From: Fontivita pretiosa
GTDB lineage: Bacteria; Planctomycetota; Phycisphaerae; Tepidisphaerales; Tepidisphaeraceae
DNA: 64,000 nucleotides
Reading direction: 5' to 3'
Assembly: GCF_050410795.1 (NCBI RefSeq)
Contig: NZ_CP191258.1
Coordinates: forward strand, 4,960,001-5,024,000
This document shows positions 25,691 through 33,925 of this stretch, piece by piece; position 1 is the stretch's first letter; every line of letters begins with the position of its first letter. The notes beneath the pieces were generated by a model that did no database searches, was not told where the DNA came from, and saw nothing but the letters and a program-made list of their open reading frames with translations. The translations under genes and the position numbers were made by a program.

Positions 25691-26536
25691 CTCGGCTGTC
25701 GAACCCCGCCGAAGCAGCGCGCGGCGCGGTATACCGGTCCGACCGAACCGCTGCGCAGCGTGGTGGAGAAAGTCAACGCCAATGCGGAAAAAGTTGCGAC
25801 GCTGCGCGGAGCAGGCTCCTTCGAGGCGTGGATTGCTGAATCGGCGGACCAAAAGCCGCGCTTCATCAACGGCGAGGTCACGCTTCTGTACAGCCGGCCG
25901 CGGTCGATGCGGCTGATCGGCAAGAAGGATATCGCCGGGCAGATCTTCGAGATCGGGTCCAACGACGAGCGCTACTGGGTGATCGTTCGCGGCGAAACCG
26001 ACACGATGTGGTGGGGAACCTACCAGAACCTGGACAGGGTCGATGCCAGGCGGATTCCGATCCGGCCGGACCTGGTGCTGGAAGTGCTGGGCGTGCAGCC
26101 GATCAACACGAATTTTCTTCAGCCGCCGGTGCCGGTGATGCGTTTCAACAACGACGCCGACGCGTACATGCTGGTGTGGAATGTCCCGCTGCATGACCGC
26201 TGGGTGGCGCAGAAGGAAGTGTGGTACGATCGAGCGACGCTGCTGCCGCGGCTGGTGCTGTTGTTCGACGAACACGGGCGCGTCGTGCTGCGGGCGTATC
26301 TCTCGAAACATCGCCCCGTCGAAGTCGAGGGTGCGCCGCGCGACGACTGGCCGAAGGTCGCGTCGCGCTATGAGCTTTATTTCCCGGACTCCGGATCAAG
26401 GATGACGATAGAATTGGACGACCTGGCCCTGAAGCGCAACAATGCTCCAAACCAGCGAAGTTTCACCTTCCCCGCCGGCGACCGCGCCGGCGTGTCGCGC
26501 ATCGTGGCGATCGATGAACAACCGCCCGGCCAATAG
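25553..26536 (+). CDS. LolA/LolB-like lipoprotein (DUF4292-type)
   Basis: A 327-residue lipoprotein. A hydrophobic stretch around residues 30-48 ends in YLLGC, a lipobox with Cys at about residue 49. The mature part (SVVEKVNANAEKVATLRGAG..., then a series of beta strands such as VTLLYSRPRSMRLIGKKDIAG) resembles the LolA/LolB lipoprotein-carrier fold. No other in-frame ATG precedes the lipobox, so the start at 25553 is forced, giving an unusually long segment before the hydrophobic core. This segment coincides with a dispersed repeat element. The downstream RDD gene starts inside its last codons, suggesting coupled expression. A role in lipid or lipoprotein handling is inference from the fold. 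Confidence 0.82.
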   Translation: MNTDRAILENRACWLDAEARTCVRPAATTFSLGLHLCLSVLICGYLLGCRTPPKQRAARYTGPTEPLRSVVEKVNANAEKVATLRGAGSFEAWIAESADQKPRFINGEVTLLYSRPRSMRLIGKKDIAGQIFEIGSNDERYWVIVRGETDTMWWGTYQNLDRVDARRIPIRPDLVLEVLGVQPINTNFLQPPVPVMRFNNDADAYMLVWNVPLHDRWVAQKEVWYDRATLLPRLVLLFDEHGRVVLRAYLSKHRPVEVEGAPRDDWPKVASRYELYFPDSGSRMTIELDDLALKRNNAPNQRSFTFPAGDRAGVSRIVAIDEQPPGQ

Positions 26537-28313
26537 CATCATCTCAGACAGCAGAGTCCAAGCCGGCCCCGGGGACTTTCCGCTTCTTGCGTGTTTTCTT
26601 GGGATCGTGTGGCTGCTGGGCGGCGCGTTGTCCGCCTGGGCGGCGGAGAGGGAAGTGCTGGCTCACGGCTCGTCGCAGATGTACTGGATCGCGCGGGTGG
26701 AGCAGACGCCCCAGGGCTCGTTTCAGACGATCATTCAGTCGCGCCCGATCGGGGGCGACGGCAGGTGGCGGCGGATCGCGCAGCTCCCGGCGCGGGTGGT
26801 TTCGATGACCGGCCGCGGCACACAGCTTGCCGCTCTGCTGGAAAGCGGCGACTGGATGCTGCTGTGGGAAGGTGGCAGCTCAACCGGCCCAAGGCCCGAA
26901 GACGGCGCCAGACTCGTGTTGCTGGCCGGAGGCGACGAGCAGCTCTGGGCAATGGCTTGGGCGCCGAACAGCGCAACGCAGCCGCCTTCAGCCGGCACTT
27001 CCGGACCAGCAAACATGGCCCCTGCCGTCGCCGGGCCCAGTCCCGTGGCCTCGCAACCGGGCGCCGGCGCGCTGCGGCTTTACCGGCTGGAGCAGGGCAA
27101 TTGGGTTGTGCGTGGCCCGCTGCCCGCCGAGGCGCAGTCAGCCCGCCTCCTGCGGCTGACCGTTGTGAATCGCGCGCCGATGTTGGCGGTATGGGCAGGC
27201 AGTGCGGCAGTGCCTGTCTTTCGCTGGAATGAGCAGGCGCAGGGCTGGGAGTCGGCCGGACAGGTCAACTGCGGCAGCGGCGTGGCGAGGATGGATCTGC
27301 TCAACGACCGTGATCGCCCGCTGCTGTGGATATCCGAATCGAACGGCGCGCTGGTCAGCGACGCGATCTTCACCAGCGACGGCGGCACGTCGTGGTCAGG
27401 GCCAATTGCGCTTGCTCTGCCCCACGAGCGTGCCGGCGACTGGGCGGATGTCGCATCCGCCTCACAACCTCGGGTGGCAACGGTCGCCGGCGGAAGCCTG
27501 CGCGTGTTGGTCCTGCCCGCCACCGGCAGCGGGAAACTTGTAGAGCTGACCTATCTGACCAACGGCGGCTTTCGAGATCGGCTGGAGATTCCGTCGCCGG
27601 CAGGACAGCCTGAGGGGCGCAACTTCGAATGGTTCAGTGCCATCGCCGTGGCGATGGTCATGCTGGTGCTGCTGACCTCGCTGCGGCAGCGAGGTGGAGT
27701 GACAGCCCGGCGACCCCGGCGGGGCTCCGCCAGGCTCCCGCAGCTCGATGATTCGGATGAAGAGGATGCCCGGGGCCATGGCGCGGTGGCGCCCAAAGAG
27801 GCGCTGGCGGCGGCGGGGTGGCGACTGGCGCCGCAGGGGCTGCGGCTGCTGGCCGGAACCATCGATGCTGTGCCGGTCATTGGAACGATCCTCATCGCCG
27901 CCATGAAGGTCGAACCCGCCGACGTGGCCGCGGACTACGAATCCATTCGTCAGCAGATGCAGGTGCCGTTTCAGATCGCCATCGCCATATACATCTTCTA
28001 CACCGGTTTTGCCGAGCTGGTGTGGGGCTGGACGATCGGCAAGCGGCTGTGCGGGCTGCGCGTCGTCAGGCTTGATGGATCGCCGCCGGGGGCCGGCGCC
28101 CTGGCGGTGCGAAACCTGCTTCGCCTGGTCGATGCGCTGCTGCTGTTTCCCCTGGTTCTGGTGCTGATTTCGCCGCTGCGGCAACGATTCGGTGACGTGG
28201 CGGCCGAAACCGTCGTGGTCGCGCCGGCGCCTGCCACAGGCGAGCAATCCAAGACCGCCGATACCCACCACGCGGCTGGCGACGCTCCGGATCGGTCCGA
28301 CAAGCACGACTGA
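26514..28313 (+). CDS. RDD-domain membrane protein with large extracytoplasmic region
   Basis: A 599-residue protein. A hydrophobic segment (about residues 22-43) exports an approximately 320-residue region of beta-rich, Gly/Ala-rich sequence, possibly a propeller-like sensor (SQMYWIARVEQTPQGSF onward). A membrane helix near residue 375 leads to a polar cytoplasmic loop. The C-terminal RDD domain spans about residues 440-580 (APQGLRLLAGTIDAVPVIG, then WGWTIGKRLCGLRVVRLDG). RDD proteins are poorly understood; some act as ion or solute transporters. ATG 26514 lies inside the preceding lipoprotein gene's end (23-base overlap). Function unknown. Confidence 0.85.
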   Translation: MNNRPANSIISDSRVQAGPGDFPLLACFLGIVWLLGGALSAWAAEREVLAHGSSQMYWIARVEQTPQGSFQTIIQSRPIGGDGRWRRIAQLPARVVSMTGRGTQLAALLESGDWMLLWEGGSSTGPRPEDGARLVLLAGGDEQLWAMAWAPNSATQPPSAGTSGPANMAPAVAGPSPVASQPGAGALRLYRLEQGNWVVRGPLPAEAQSARLLRLTVVNRAPMLAVWAGSAAVPVFRWNEQAQGWESAGQVNCGSGVARMDLLNDRDRPLLWISESNGALVSDAIFTSDGGTSWSGPIALALPHERAGDWADVASASQPRVATVAGGSLRVLVLPATGSGKLVELTYLTNGGFRDRLEIPSPAGQPEGRNFEWFSAIAVAMVMLVLLTSLRQRGGVTARRPRRGSARLPQLDDSDEEDARGHGAVAPKEALAAAGWRLAPQGLRLLAGTIDAVPVIGTILIAAMKVEPADVAADYESIRQQMQVPFQIAIAIYIFYTGFAELVWGWTIGKRLCGLRVVRLDGSPPGAGALAVRNLLRLVDALLLFPLVLVLISPLRQRFGDVAAETVVVAPAPATGEQSKTADTHHAAGDAPDRSDKHD

Positions 28314-28425
28314 CTCAGGCATGCCGCTGGCGTTGCTGGTCCCACCCAACACAGGGGAGCACCATCGAAGACCTGTCTCAGATTGCCGCTGGCTTGCATT
28401 TCCTCATCGGCAAACCCAAAATCGC

Positions 28426-29355
28426 ATGCCGCCAATGTACCGCACCTTCGTCATCATCCGTCACACGTTCCTGGAATCGGTCGTGCAGCCGATCTACTCG
28501 CTGCTGCTGGCGCTGGGCGCGGCGATCCTGTTCGTTTTCGCGGCGCTGCCGTTTTTCACGTTGGGCGAGGATACGGTCATGTTCAAGTCGGTCGGGCTTG
28601 ACGTGATCCTGCTGCTGGTGCTCATCGCCACGCTGTTCGCCACCAGCAAATCGATCTACGAAGAGATCGAAGACCGCACCATGCTCACGCTGATGAGCAA
28701 GCCGCTTCGCCGCTGGCAGGTGCTGGTCGGCAAGTATGTGGGGATCATCCTGGCCGCGGCGCTGGCCGTGGCGACGCTGGGATTCGTGCTCTGCCTGTGC
28801 ACCTGGTGGCGAATCCCCACCGACTACATGATCAACGCCCGCAGCATTGACGAACGCGAAATCCGGCAGCTCTGGGAATACCGCGCGATGCACATCGCCG
28901 GCCTGGTCCCGAGCCTGGTGCTGGCCTGGTTTCAGATCGGCGTCCTTGCTGCGGTGAGCGTGGCGATCTCGACGCGCGTGTCGCTGGTGGTCAATCTCCC
29001 GACCGTCATCCTCGTCTACATCGCCGGGAACCTCACGCGCTTTCTGTTTCCCATCTTCGGACCCGGAAGCGAACCGTTGTGGGCCAACCGCTCGATCGTG
29101 TGGAAGGGCCTGGCGTATGCCATCGCCAACCTGCTGCCGTTTCTGGAGGTCTTTGACCTGAAGACCAGGACGATCTACAGCCGCATTGCCCTGGCCGGAA
29201 CCATGTTCGCCGAAGACGTCAACGCCGTGACCGTGGGCGAGATCTGGCGATACGTGGGGATCGCGGGCTTGTATGGAGTCGCCTACGCGACGTTCGCGCT
29301 GGCGGTTGGGATGCTGCTGTTCCAGGGTCGTGAGCTTGGTGGCGGGGAGGGTTAG
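28426..29355 (+). CDS. ABC-2 type transporter permease
   Basis: A 309-residue membrane protein with six to seven predicted helices. It starts MPPMYRTFVIIRHTFLESVVQPIY. Between helices two and three it has the coupling segment KSIYEEIEDRTMLTLMSKPLRRWQVLVGKY, characteristic of NosY/ABC-2 permeases. No ABC ATPase gene is adjacent in this window, so it must pair with one encoded elsewhere. It follows the RDD gene by 112 bases. An ATG three codons in (28435) is an alternative start. Confidence 0.9.
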   Translation: MPPMYRTFVIIRHTFLESVVQPIYSLLLALGAAILFVFAALPFFTLGEDTVMFKSVGLDVILLLVLIATLFATSKSIYEEIEDRTMLTLMSKPLRRWQVLVGKYVGIILAAALAVATLGFVLCLCTWWRIPTDYMINARSIDEREIRQLWEYRAMHIAGLVPSLVLAWFQIGVLAAVSVAISTRVSLVVNLPTVILVYIAGNLTRFLFPIFGPGSEPLWANRSIVWKGLAYAIANLLPFLEVFDLKTRTIYSRIALAGTMFAEDVNAVTVGEIWRYVGIAGLYGVAYATFALAVGMLLFQGRELGGGEG

Positions 29356-29391
29356 CCTCACCAATTGCGTTGTGTGCGACGGCGCAGCGGA

Positions 29392-30435
29392 TCAACCCTT
29401 GATGGCCACGCTCTTGCCGCTGCTGGCGCTCTGATAGATCGCTTCCACCATCTGCATCAAGATGACGCCTTCCTGCGGACCGATCAGCGGCTGGGCTTTT
29501 CCCTGCACGCAGTCCTTGAAATGCCGCATCAGCAGCACGTGGCCGGTGACCTTGGGCGGTTTGAGCGGCGTGGGCTTGGCCTGCCCCTGAGCATTGAAAT
29601 TGCGGTAGAGCACAGCGCCCTCGGGAGTATAAACATCAAGGGCGGCCCTGTCGGCGTAGACCCGGCAGATCGTGCCCTGCTGCTGTGGCGGCTGGTTGAT
29701 CGCCCAGCTTGCCGACAGTTCGATTGTCTTGCCACCATCGAATCGCAGCAACGCGAAGGCGGAATCCTCGACGTCCATGGTGACGTCGGGCGGCGCAAGC
29801 TCGCCAAACTTCTGATACGCAACCCCGAAGGCACTGAGGGGTCGGGGCTGTCCCAGTAGATGCCAGGCCAGATCCAGCATGTGGATGCCGATATCGATCA
29901 GTGCTCCGCCACCGGACTGGGCCTTGTTGGGGAACCATCCGGCGGTGCCGATGGGCAGGCCGCGAGTGCGCATCCAGGCGGCGCGGGCGTGGAAGACCTC
30001 GCCGGCGTAGCCTTTGGCGATCGCCTGCCGGGCCGCCTGCTCGGCGCCGCCGAATCGCCGCTGCATGCTGTACAGCAACACCTTCCCAGCCCTGGCGGCG
30101 GCGGCCTGCATCTGCCGGGCCTGCCTGGCACTGGTGGCGGGGGGCTTCTCGCAGACGACGTGCTTGCCGGCGCGAAGCGCCGCGATCACCACCGGCGCGT
30201 GCAGCGCGTTGGGCAGACACACGCTTACTGCATCCAGATCCGGGTCCTTGAGCAGCTCCGTGGCGTCGGCGTATTCCCTGCTCGCGCCGGTCTGCGAAGC
30301 CAGCGCCTTGCGACGCTGCGGAATCAGATCGGCGACGGCCACGACCTTGAACCCCCCGGCGGCCTGGTAGCCGCGCGCGTGTGCCCCGCCCGGCCAGCCC
30401 GCACCGATGATCCCCACCCGAATCGATTCGCCCAT
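29392..30435 (-). CDS. Gfo/Idh/MocA family oxidoreductase
   Basis: A 347-residue NAD(P)-dependent dehydrogenase. The Rossmann GxGxxG is in RVGIIGAGWPGGAHARGY near the N-terminus. The family's EKPPATS segment (catalytic Lys of the EKP motif) follows VVIAALRAGKHVVC, and a second domain with GGALIDIGIHMLDLAWHLLG carries the usual Asp/His active-site residues. Family members oxidise or reduce sugars and sugar derivatives; the substrate here is not evident. No signal peptide or Tat motif is present, unlike many planctomycete paralogues. It is convergent with the ABC permease and divergent from the DUF1444 gene. Confidence 0.93.
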   Translation of the reverse strand: MGESIRVGIIGAGWPGGAHARGYQAAGGFKVVAVADLIPQRRKALASQTGASREYADATELLKDPDLDAVSVCLPNALHAPVVIAALRAGKHVVCEKPPATSARQARQMQAAAARAGKVLLYSMQRRFGGAEQAARQAIAKGYAGEVFHARAAWMRTRGLPIGTAGWFPNKAQSGGGALIDIGIHMLDLAWHLLGQPRPLSAFGVAYQKFGELAPPDVTMDVEDSAFALLRFDGGKTIELSASWAINQPPQQQGTICRVYADRAALDVYTPEGAVLYRNFNAQGQAKPTPLKPPKVTGHVLLMRHFKDCVQGKAQPLIGPQEGVILMQMVEAIYQSASSGKSVAIKG

Positions 30436-30547
30436 TCCCGAAAAACGTCCTTTCTGTCGGCAGGACGGGAGTTATATACGTTGCGACAGTGGATGCAATC
30501 CGCAACCCTGTGGCAATGAATTGGCTGGCGCGCTATAGTTGGGCTGA

Positions 30548-31330
30548 ATGGCACAACCCAGCCGAGAACAGTTCGTCCAGCAGGTCATTGAAATCGTGCG
30601 CGGGAAATTCCCGGCGGCGAAGGTGGCGCGGGCGGAACAGCCATTCTCGCTGAAGATCAATGGGCAGGTGGCATCGCTGGAGAATCTTTACCGCAGCGCT
30701 CTGCTCCAGCCGGCACAGATGAACCAGTACATCGAGCAGTGGATGCTGGAGATGGTTCGCGCCTCCGAGGGCACGCCGGACCTGAAGGCCAGCTTCGAGG
30801 AACTGTCCGATCGCATCCTGCCGGTGATTCTGCGAGAGGATGCCACCGACCCCAATGCCGAGATGATGATCACGCAGCCACTGGTGGCGGGGCTGGTGGT
30901 GGCCTACGCGGTGGATAGCGAGCGTTCGCTGTGGTACATCCCGCGCGTGGCGTTCCAGCGGTGGAACATCTCGCTGGACGATTTGCATGAGAAGGCGATC
31001 GAGAACCTGGTGGAGCGAAGCCAGGCCATCGCCGCCCACGCGGCGCAGGACGAGAGCGGCAAGATCAATCTGATTCTGTTCCAGACGATGGACGGCTTCG
31101 ACGCCAGCCGGCTGCTGCTGCCGACGCTCAATTCACGGCTGCGCGAGCATCTGGGCAGTCCATTCGCCGCGGGGATTCCCAACCGTGACATCCTGCTGTG
31201 CTTCCGCAGCGACCCGCAGACGGTGGATCGCCTGCGCGATCAGATCGCCAAGGATTACCGGCAGATGCCGCACCCGATCACGGATCGGCTTCTGCTGGTG
31301 ACCCCGGACGGCATTGCGCCGCTGGATTGA
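30548..31330 (+). CDS. DUF1444 family protein
   Basis: A 260-residue cytosolic protein matching DUF1444 (B. subtilis YtpQ-like). It has an N-terminal EQFVQQVIEIVRGKFPAAKV helix, the SLKINGQVASLENLYR segment and a later PLVAGLVVAYAVDSERSLWYI strand. Its role is unknown in any organism I can recall. A TATAGT sequence at 30534-30539 could be a -10 element, which would leave almost no leader, so the promoter call is weak. It lies in the divergent gap after the oxidoreductase gene and upstream of serC. Confidence 0.88.
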   Translation: MAQPSREQFVQQVIEIVRGKFPAAKVARAEQPFSLKINGQVASLENLYRSALLQPAQMNQYIEQWMLEMVRASEGTPDLKASFEELSDRILPVILREDATDPNAEMMITQPLVAGLVVAYAVDSERSLWYIPRVAFQRWNISLDDLHEKAIENLVERSQAIAAHAAQDESGKINLILFQTMDGFDASRLLLPTLNSRLREHLGSPFAAGIPNRDILLCFRSDPQTVDRLRDQIAKDYRQMPHPITDRLLLVTPDGIAPLD

Positions 31331-31473
31331 GATCGCGGCAGCGTCGCCTTGCGTCTTGACAAGGGCCAGGGGCTTTTCTGCCGGGCGTTCGTCTCCTATC
31401 ATGCTGCCCATCCGCTGTGCCTGCGCGTAGCGGATGGGGATGGCTCGTATCGCGATAAACAGGAACCAAGCCG

Positions 31474-32553
31474 ATGTCTCACCGCATTTACAACTTCAGC
31501 GCCGGTCCGGCGATGTTGCCGACGGAAGTGCTCGAGAAGTCCGCCGCCGCACTGCTCGATTACCAGGGCAAGGGCTTTGGCATCGCCGAATGCAGCCACC
31601 GCGGCAAGGAATTCGAGGCCGTGATGGATGAGGCGATCCGTCGCTGCAAGGAACTGCTCGATCTGGGCGACACGCACGACGTGCTGTTCATGCAGGGCGG
31701 CGCCACGCAACTGTTCACGGTCATCCCGATGAACTTTCTGCACACAAGCGCCGACTACCTGGTTGGCGGAGAGTGGAGCAAGAAGGCGGCCACGCTGGCC
31801 AAAGAGATCGGCAAGGTCAACATCGTGGCCACGAGCGAGTCGAGCAATTTCGACCACTCTCCGCCGCCGAGCGAATGGAAGCTCTCATCCGACGCCGACT
31901 ACTTTCACGTCTGCTCGAACGAGACGGTGCATGGGCATCGGCTGCCGCAATGGCCCAGCCACCGGAATCTGATCGTCGATGCCAGCAGCGAGTTCATGTC
32001 GCGTCCGCATCCGGTGAAGGATTGTGCCCTGGTGTACGCGGGGGCTCAGAAGAATCTCGGCCCTGCGGGCGTGGTGCTGGTGCTGGTTCGCAAGGACCTG
32101 TACCCCCGCCAGCGCAAGACTCCCAGCAGGCTCTGGAGCTTCAAGGACATGGCCGAGAACAAGAGCATGATCAACACCCCTCCGACGTTCGGGGTGTACG
32201 TGCTGCTGGAGACGTTCCGGTGGTTGCAGTCGCGCGGGGGACTGGCGGCCATGGAGAAGCTCAACGCGCAGAAGGCGGGGCTGATCTACAGTGCCATCGA
32301 CGAAAGCAACGGCTTTTACCGCGGCACGGTCAGCAACAGGGAACAGCGTTCGCACATGAACGTGACGTTTCGGCTGCCCAGCGAGGAGCTGACCGAGGAG
32401 TTCGTCAAGACAGCGGCGAAAAACGGGATGGTGGCGTTGAAAGGATACCGCACGGTGGGCGGCATCCGCGCCAGCATCTACAACGCCATGCCCCTGGAGG
32501 GATGCCAGGCGCTTGCACAGTTCATGCGCGACTTCGCATCGAAGAAGAGCTGA
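31474..32553 (+). CDS. serC: Phosphoserine aminotransferase
   Basis: PLP enzyme that converts 3-phosphohydroxypyruvate and glutamate to phosphoserine in serine synthesis, and may act in pyridoxal phosphate synthesis. The 359-residue product starts MSHRIYNFSAGPAMLPTEVL, the SerC hallmark. HRGKEFEAV and GGATQLFTVIPMN follow, with the PLP Lys at residue 193 in YAGAQKNLGPAG. Length and motifs are standard. A GGAA-containing ribosome binding site lies about ten bases upstream. It has no serA or serB neighbour here. Confidence 0.97.
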   Translation: MSHRIYNFSAGPAMLPTEVLEKSAAALLDYQGKGFGIAECSHRGKEFEAVMDEAIRRCKELLDLGDTHDVLFMQGGATQLFTVIPMNFLHTSADYLVGGEWSKKAATLAKEIGKVNIVATSESSNFDHSPPPSEWKLSSDADYFHVCSNETVHGHRLPQWPSHRNLIVDASSEFMSRPHPVKDCALVYAGAQKNLGPAGVVLVLVRKDLYPRQRKTPSRLWSFKDMAENKSMINTPPTFGVYVLLETFRWLQSRGGLAAMEKLNAQKAGLIYSAIDESNGFYRGTVSNREQRSHMNVTFRLPSEELTEEFVKTAAKNGMVALKGYRTVGGIRASIYNAMPLEGCQALAQFMRDFASKKS

Positions 32554-32594
32554 ATACGCTTTTCAAGCTGAGCACGCCGACCAGCGCAGCGCGA

Positions 32595-33638
32595 TCACTC
32601 GATCCGCGCCACATGCGTGGGGCCGGCTGCGGCAGGACGCAACACCGCCACCACCGGAAAGTGATCCGACGGAAACTTGCCGTCCCGGTTGGCGTGGAGA
32701 ATCTGCGCCTGGGTGGGCTGGAAGCCGCCGCTGGTGAGGATCCAGTCGATGCGGGGACCGTCGGTGGCGCCTTTGAACTTGTGGCGTGTTCCTTCGCCGT
32801 CGGGCCGGGGTCGGGGATTGGCTGCACGGTACACATCCGTCAGCCTGGCACTCTTGCCATCGTCGGCCAACAGCGTCTGGTACGGTTCTGATCCGGGCTG
32901 GTCGTTGAAATCGCCGGTGATGATGCAGGGCAGGTTGCCGGCGATCAGGCGCATCTTCGCTCGCAGCAGCCTGGCGGATTCGACTCGGGCGCGGGCGCCG
33001 AAGACATCGAAGTGGGTATTGAACATGCAGAACTCGCCGCCCGCCGGGCCGCGTCCGCGAGGGCGCAGCTTCACCCACGTGACCATTCGCGGCCAGGCGC
33101 TTCCCCAGCTCTTGGATCCGGGAACCGAAGGCGTGTCGCTGAGCCAGAAGTGCCCGCTGTCCAGCAGTTGAAACCGCGATTTGCGATAGAAGATCGCGCA
33201 CATCTCGCCGCCGCGGTTTCCGTCGTTGCGTCCGGCGCCGACCCAGTCGTAGTCGTCAAGCTCGCGCGACAGGTAATCGATCTGCGTGGCCAGTCCCTCC
33301 TGAGTTCCCAGCAGATCGGGATCGAACTGGCGGATGGTGCTGACGAGCAGCTCCTTGCGGCTGTTCCAACTGTTGCCCAGTGAATCCAGGATTGTCTTGA
33401 CTCGCAGGTTGAAGCTCATGACCCGCAGCTCGCCCGGCGACGCCGGAAGAGTTGGCGCGCTGCTGATCGCCGCTTGGACGGTCGGCGGCGCCGGGGCTGG
33501 TGGCGTGGAGAGCTCAGCAGGCCAAAACGTGGCCCGCATGGCGTTATTCTGCCGGGCACAGCCGCCGGCGGACAACCAGCACAGGAACAACGTCATTGCG
33601 GCGACCGCGGCGCGCGCCAGGCGGGCGTAGTGGTCCAT
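32595..33638 (-). CDS. Secreted endonuclease/exonuclease/phosphatase family protein
   Basis: A 347-residue lipoprotein-like enzyme. The N-terminus has a hydrophobic segment ending WLSAGGC, a probable lipobox. The catalytic fold begins at RVMSFNLRVKT and shows the family motifs: LGTQEGLATQIDYL (metal-binding Glu), ITGDFNDQPGSEP (Asp/Asn pair) and SDHFPVVAVL (catalytic Asp-His). Family members cleave phosphodiesters in DNA, inositol phosphates or sphingomyelin; an exported version in planctomycetes probably scavenges phosphate or nucleic acid. The frame is open 57 codons further upstream, but ATG 33638 gives the signal peptide. It is divergent from the ankyrin gene. Confidence 0.9.
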   Translation of the reverse strand: MDHYARLARAAVAAMTLFLCWLSAGGCARQNNAMRATFWPAELSTPPAPAPPTVQAAISSAPTLPASPGELRVMSFNLRVKTILDSLGNSWNSRKELLVSTIRQFDPDLLGTQEGLATQIDYLSRELDDYDWVGAGRNDGNRGGEMCAIFYRKSRFQLLDSGHFWLSDTPSVPGSKSWGSAWPRMVTWVKLRPRGRGPAGGEFCMFNTHFDVFGARARVESARLLRAKMRLIAGNLPCIITGDFNDQPGSEPYQTLLADDGKSARLTDVYRAANPRPRPDGEGTRHKFKGATDGPRIDWILTSGGFQPTQAQILHANRDGKFPSDHFPVVAVLRPAAAGPTHVARIE

Positions 33639-33872
33639 GAACGACAACTCCACACGTCGAGCCAGATGTTCCGGGAGCGCCAAGCGGTAGGCCCCGTCGC
33701 CCGTCTGCATCGCGCGCGCCCGCTGTTGTGTTATGTCGGCAACCCTGCGGTTGGTCCTATAACTTTTTGCGCGGCGTTGGTGCTCTTCGCCCCTTCGCCC
33801 GGGCCGCAAAACTACTCATTTTGCCCGTCAACGCCAAGGCGATTTGCTGTTAAAAACCAGTTAAGGAATCAA

Positions 33873-33901
33873 TTGGCAACTTCCGGAGAACGAGTCAGAA
33901 T
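33873..33901 (+). promoter_or_regulatory. Candidate sigma-70 promoter for the ankyrin gene
   Basis: TTGGCA at 33873-33878 and CAGAAT at 33896-33901 with an exact 17-base spacer sit in a locally AT-rich stretch, 24 bases upstream of the ankyrin gene start. The -35 matches 5/6 and the -10 4/6. Eye-based prediction. Confidence 0.35.
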
Positions 33902-33925
33902 CAACTAAGGGGCCGGGAGGTCAGG

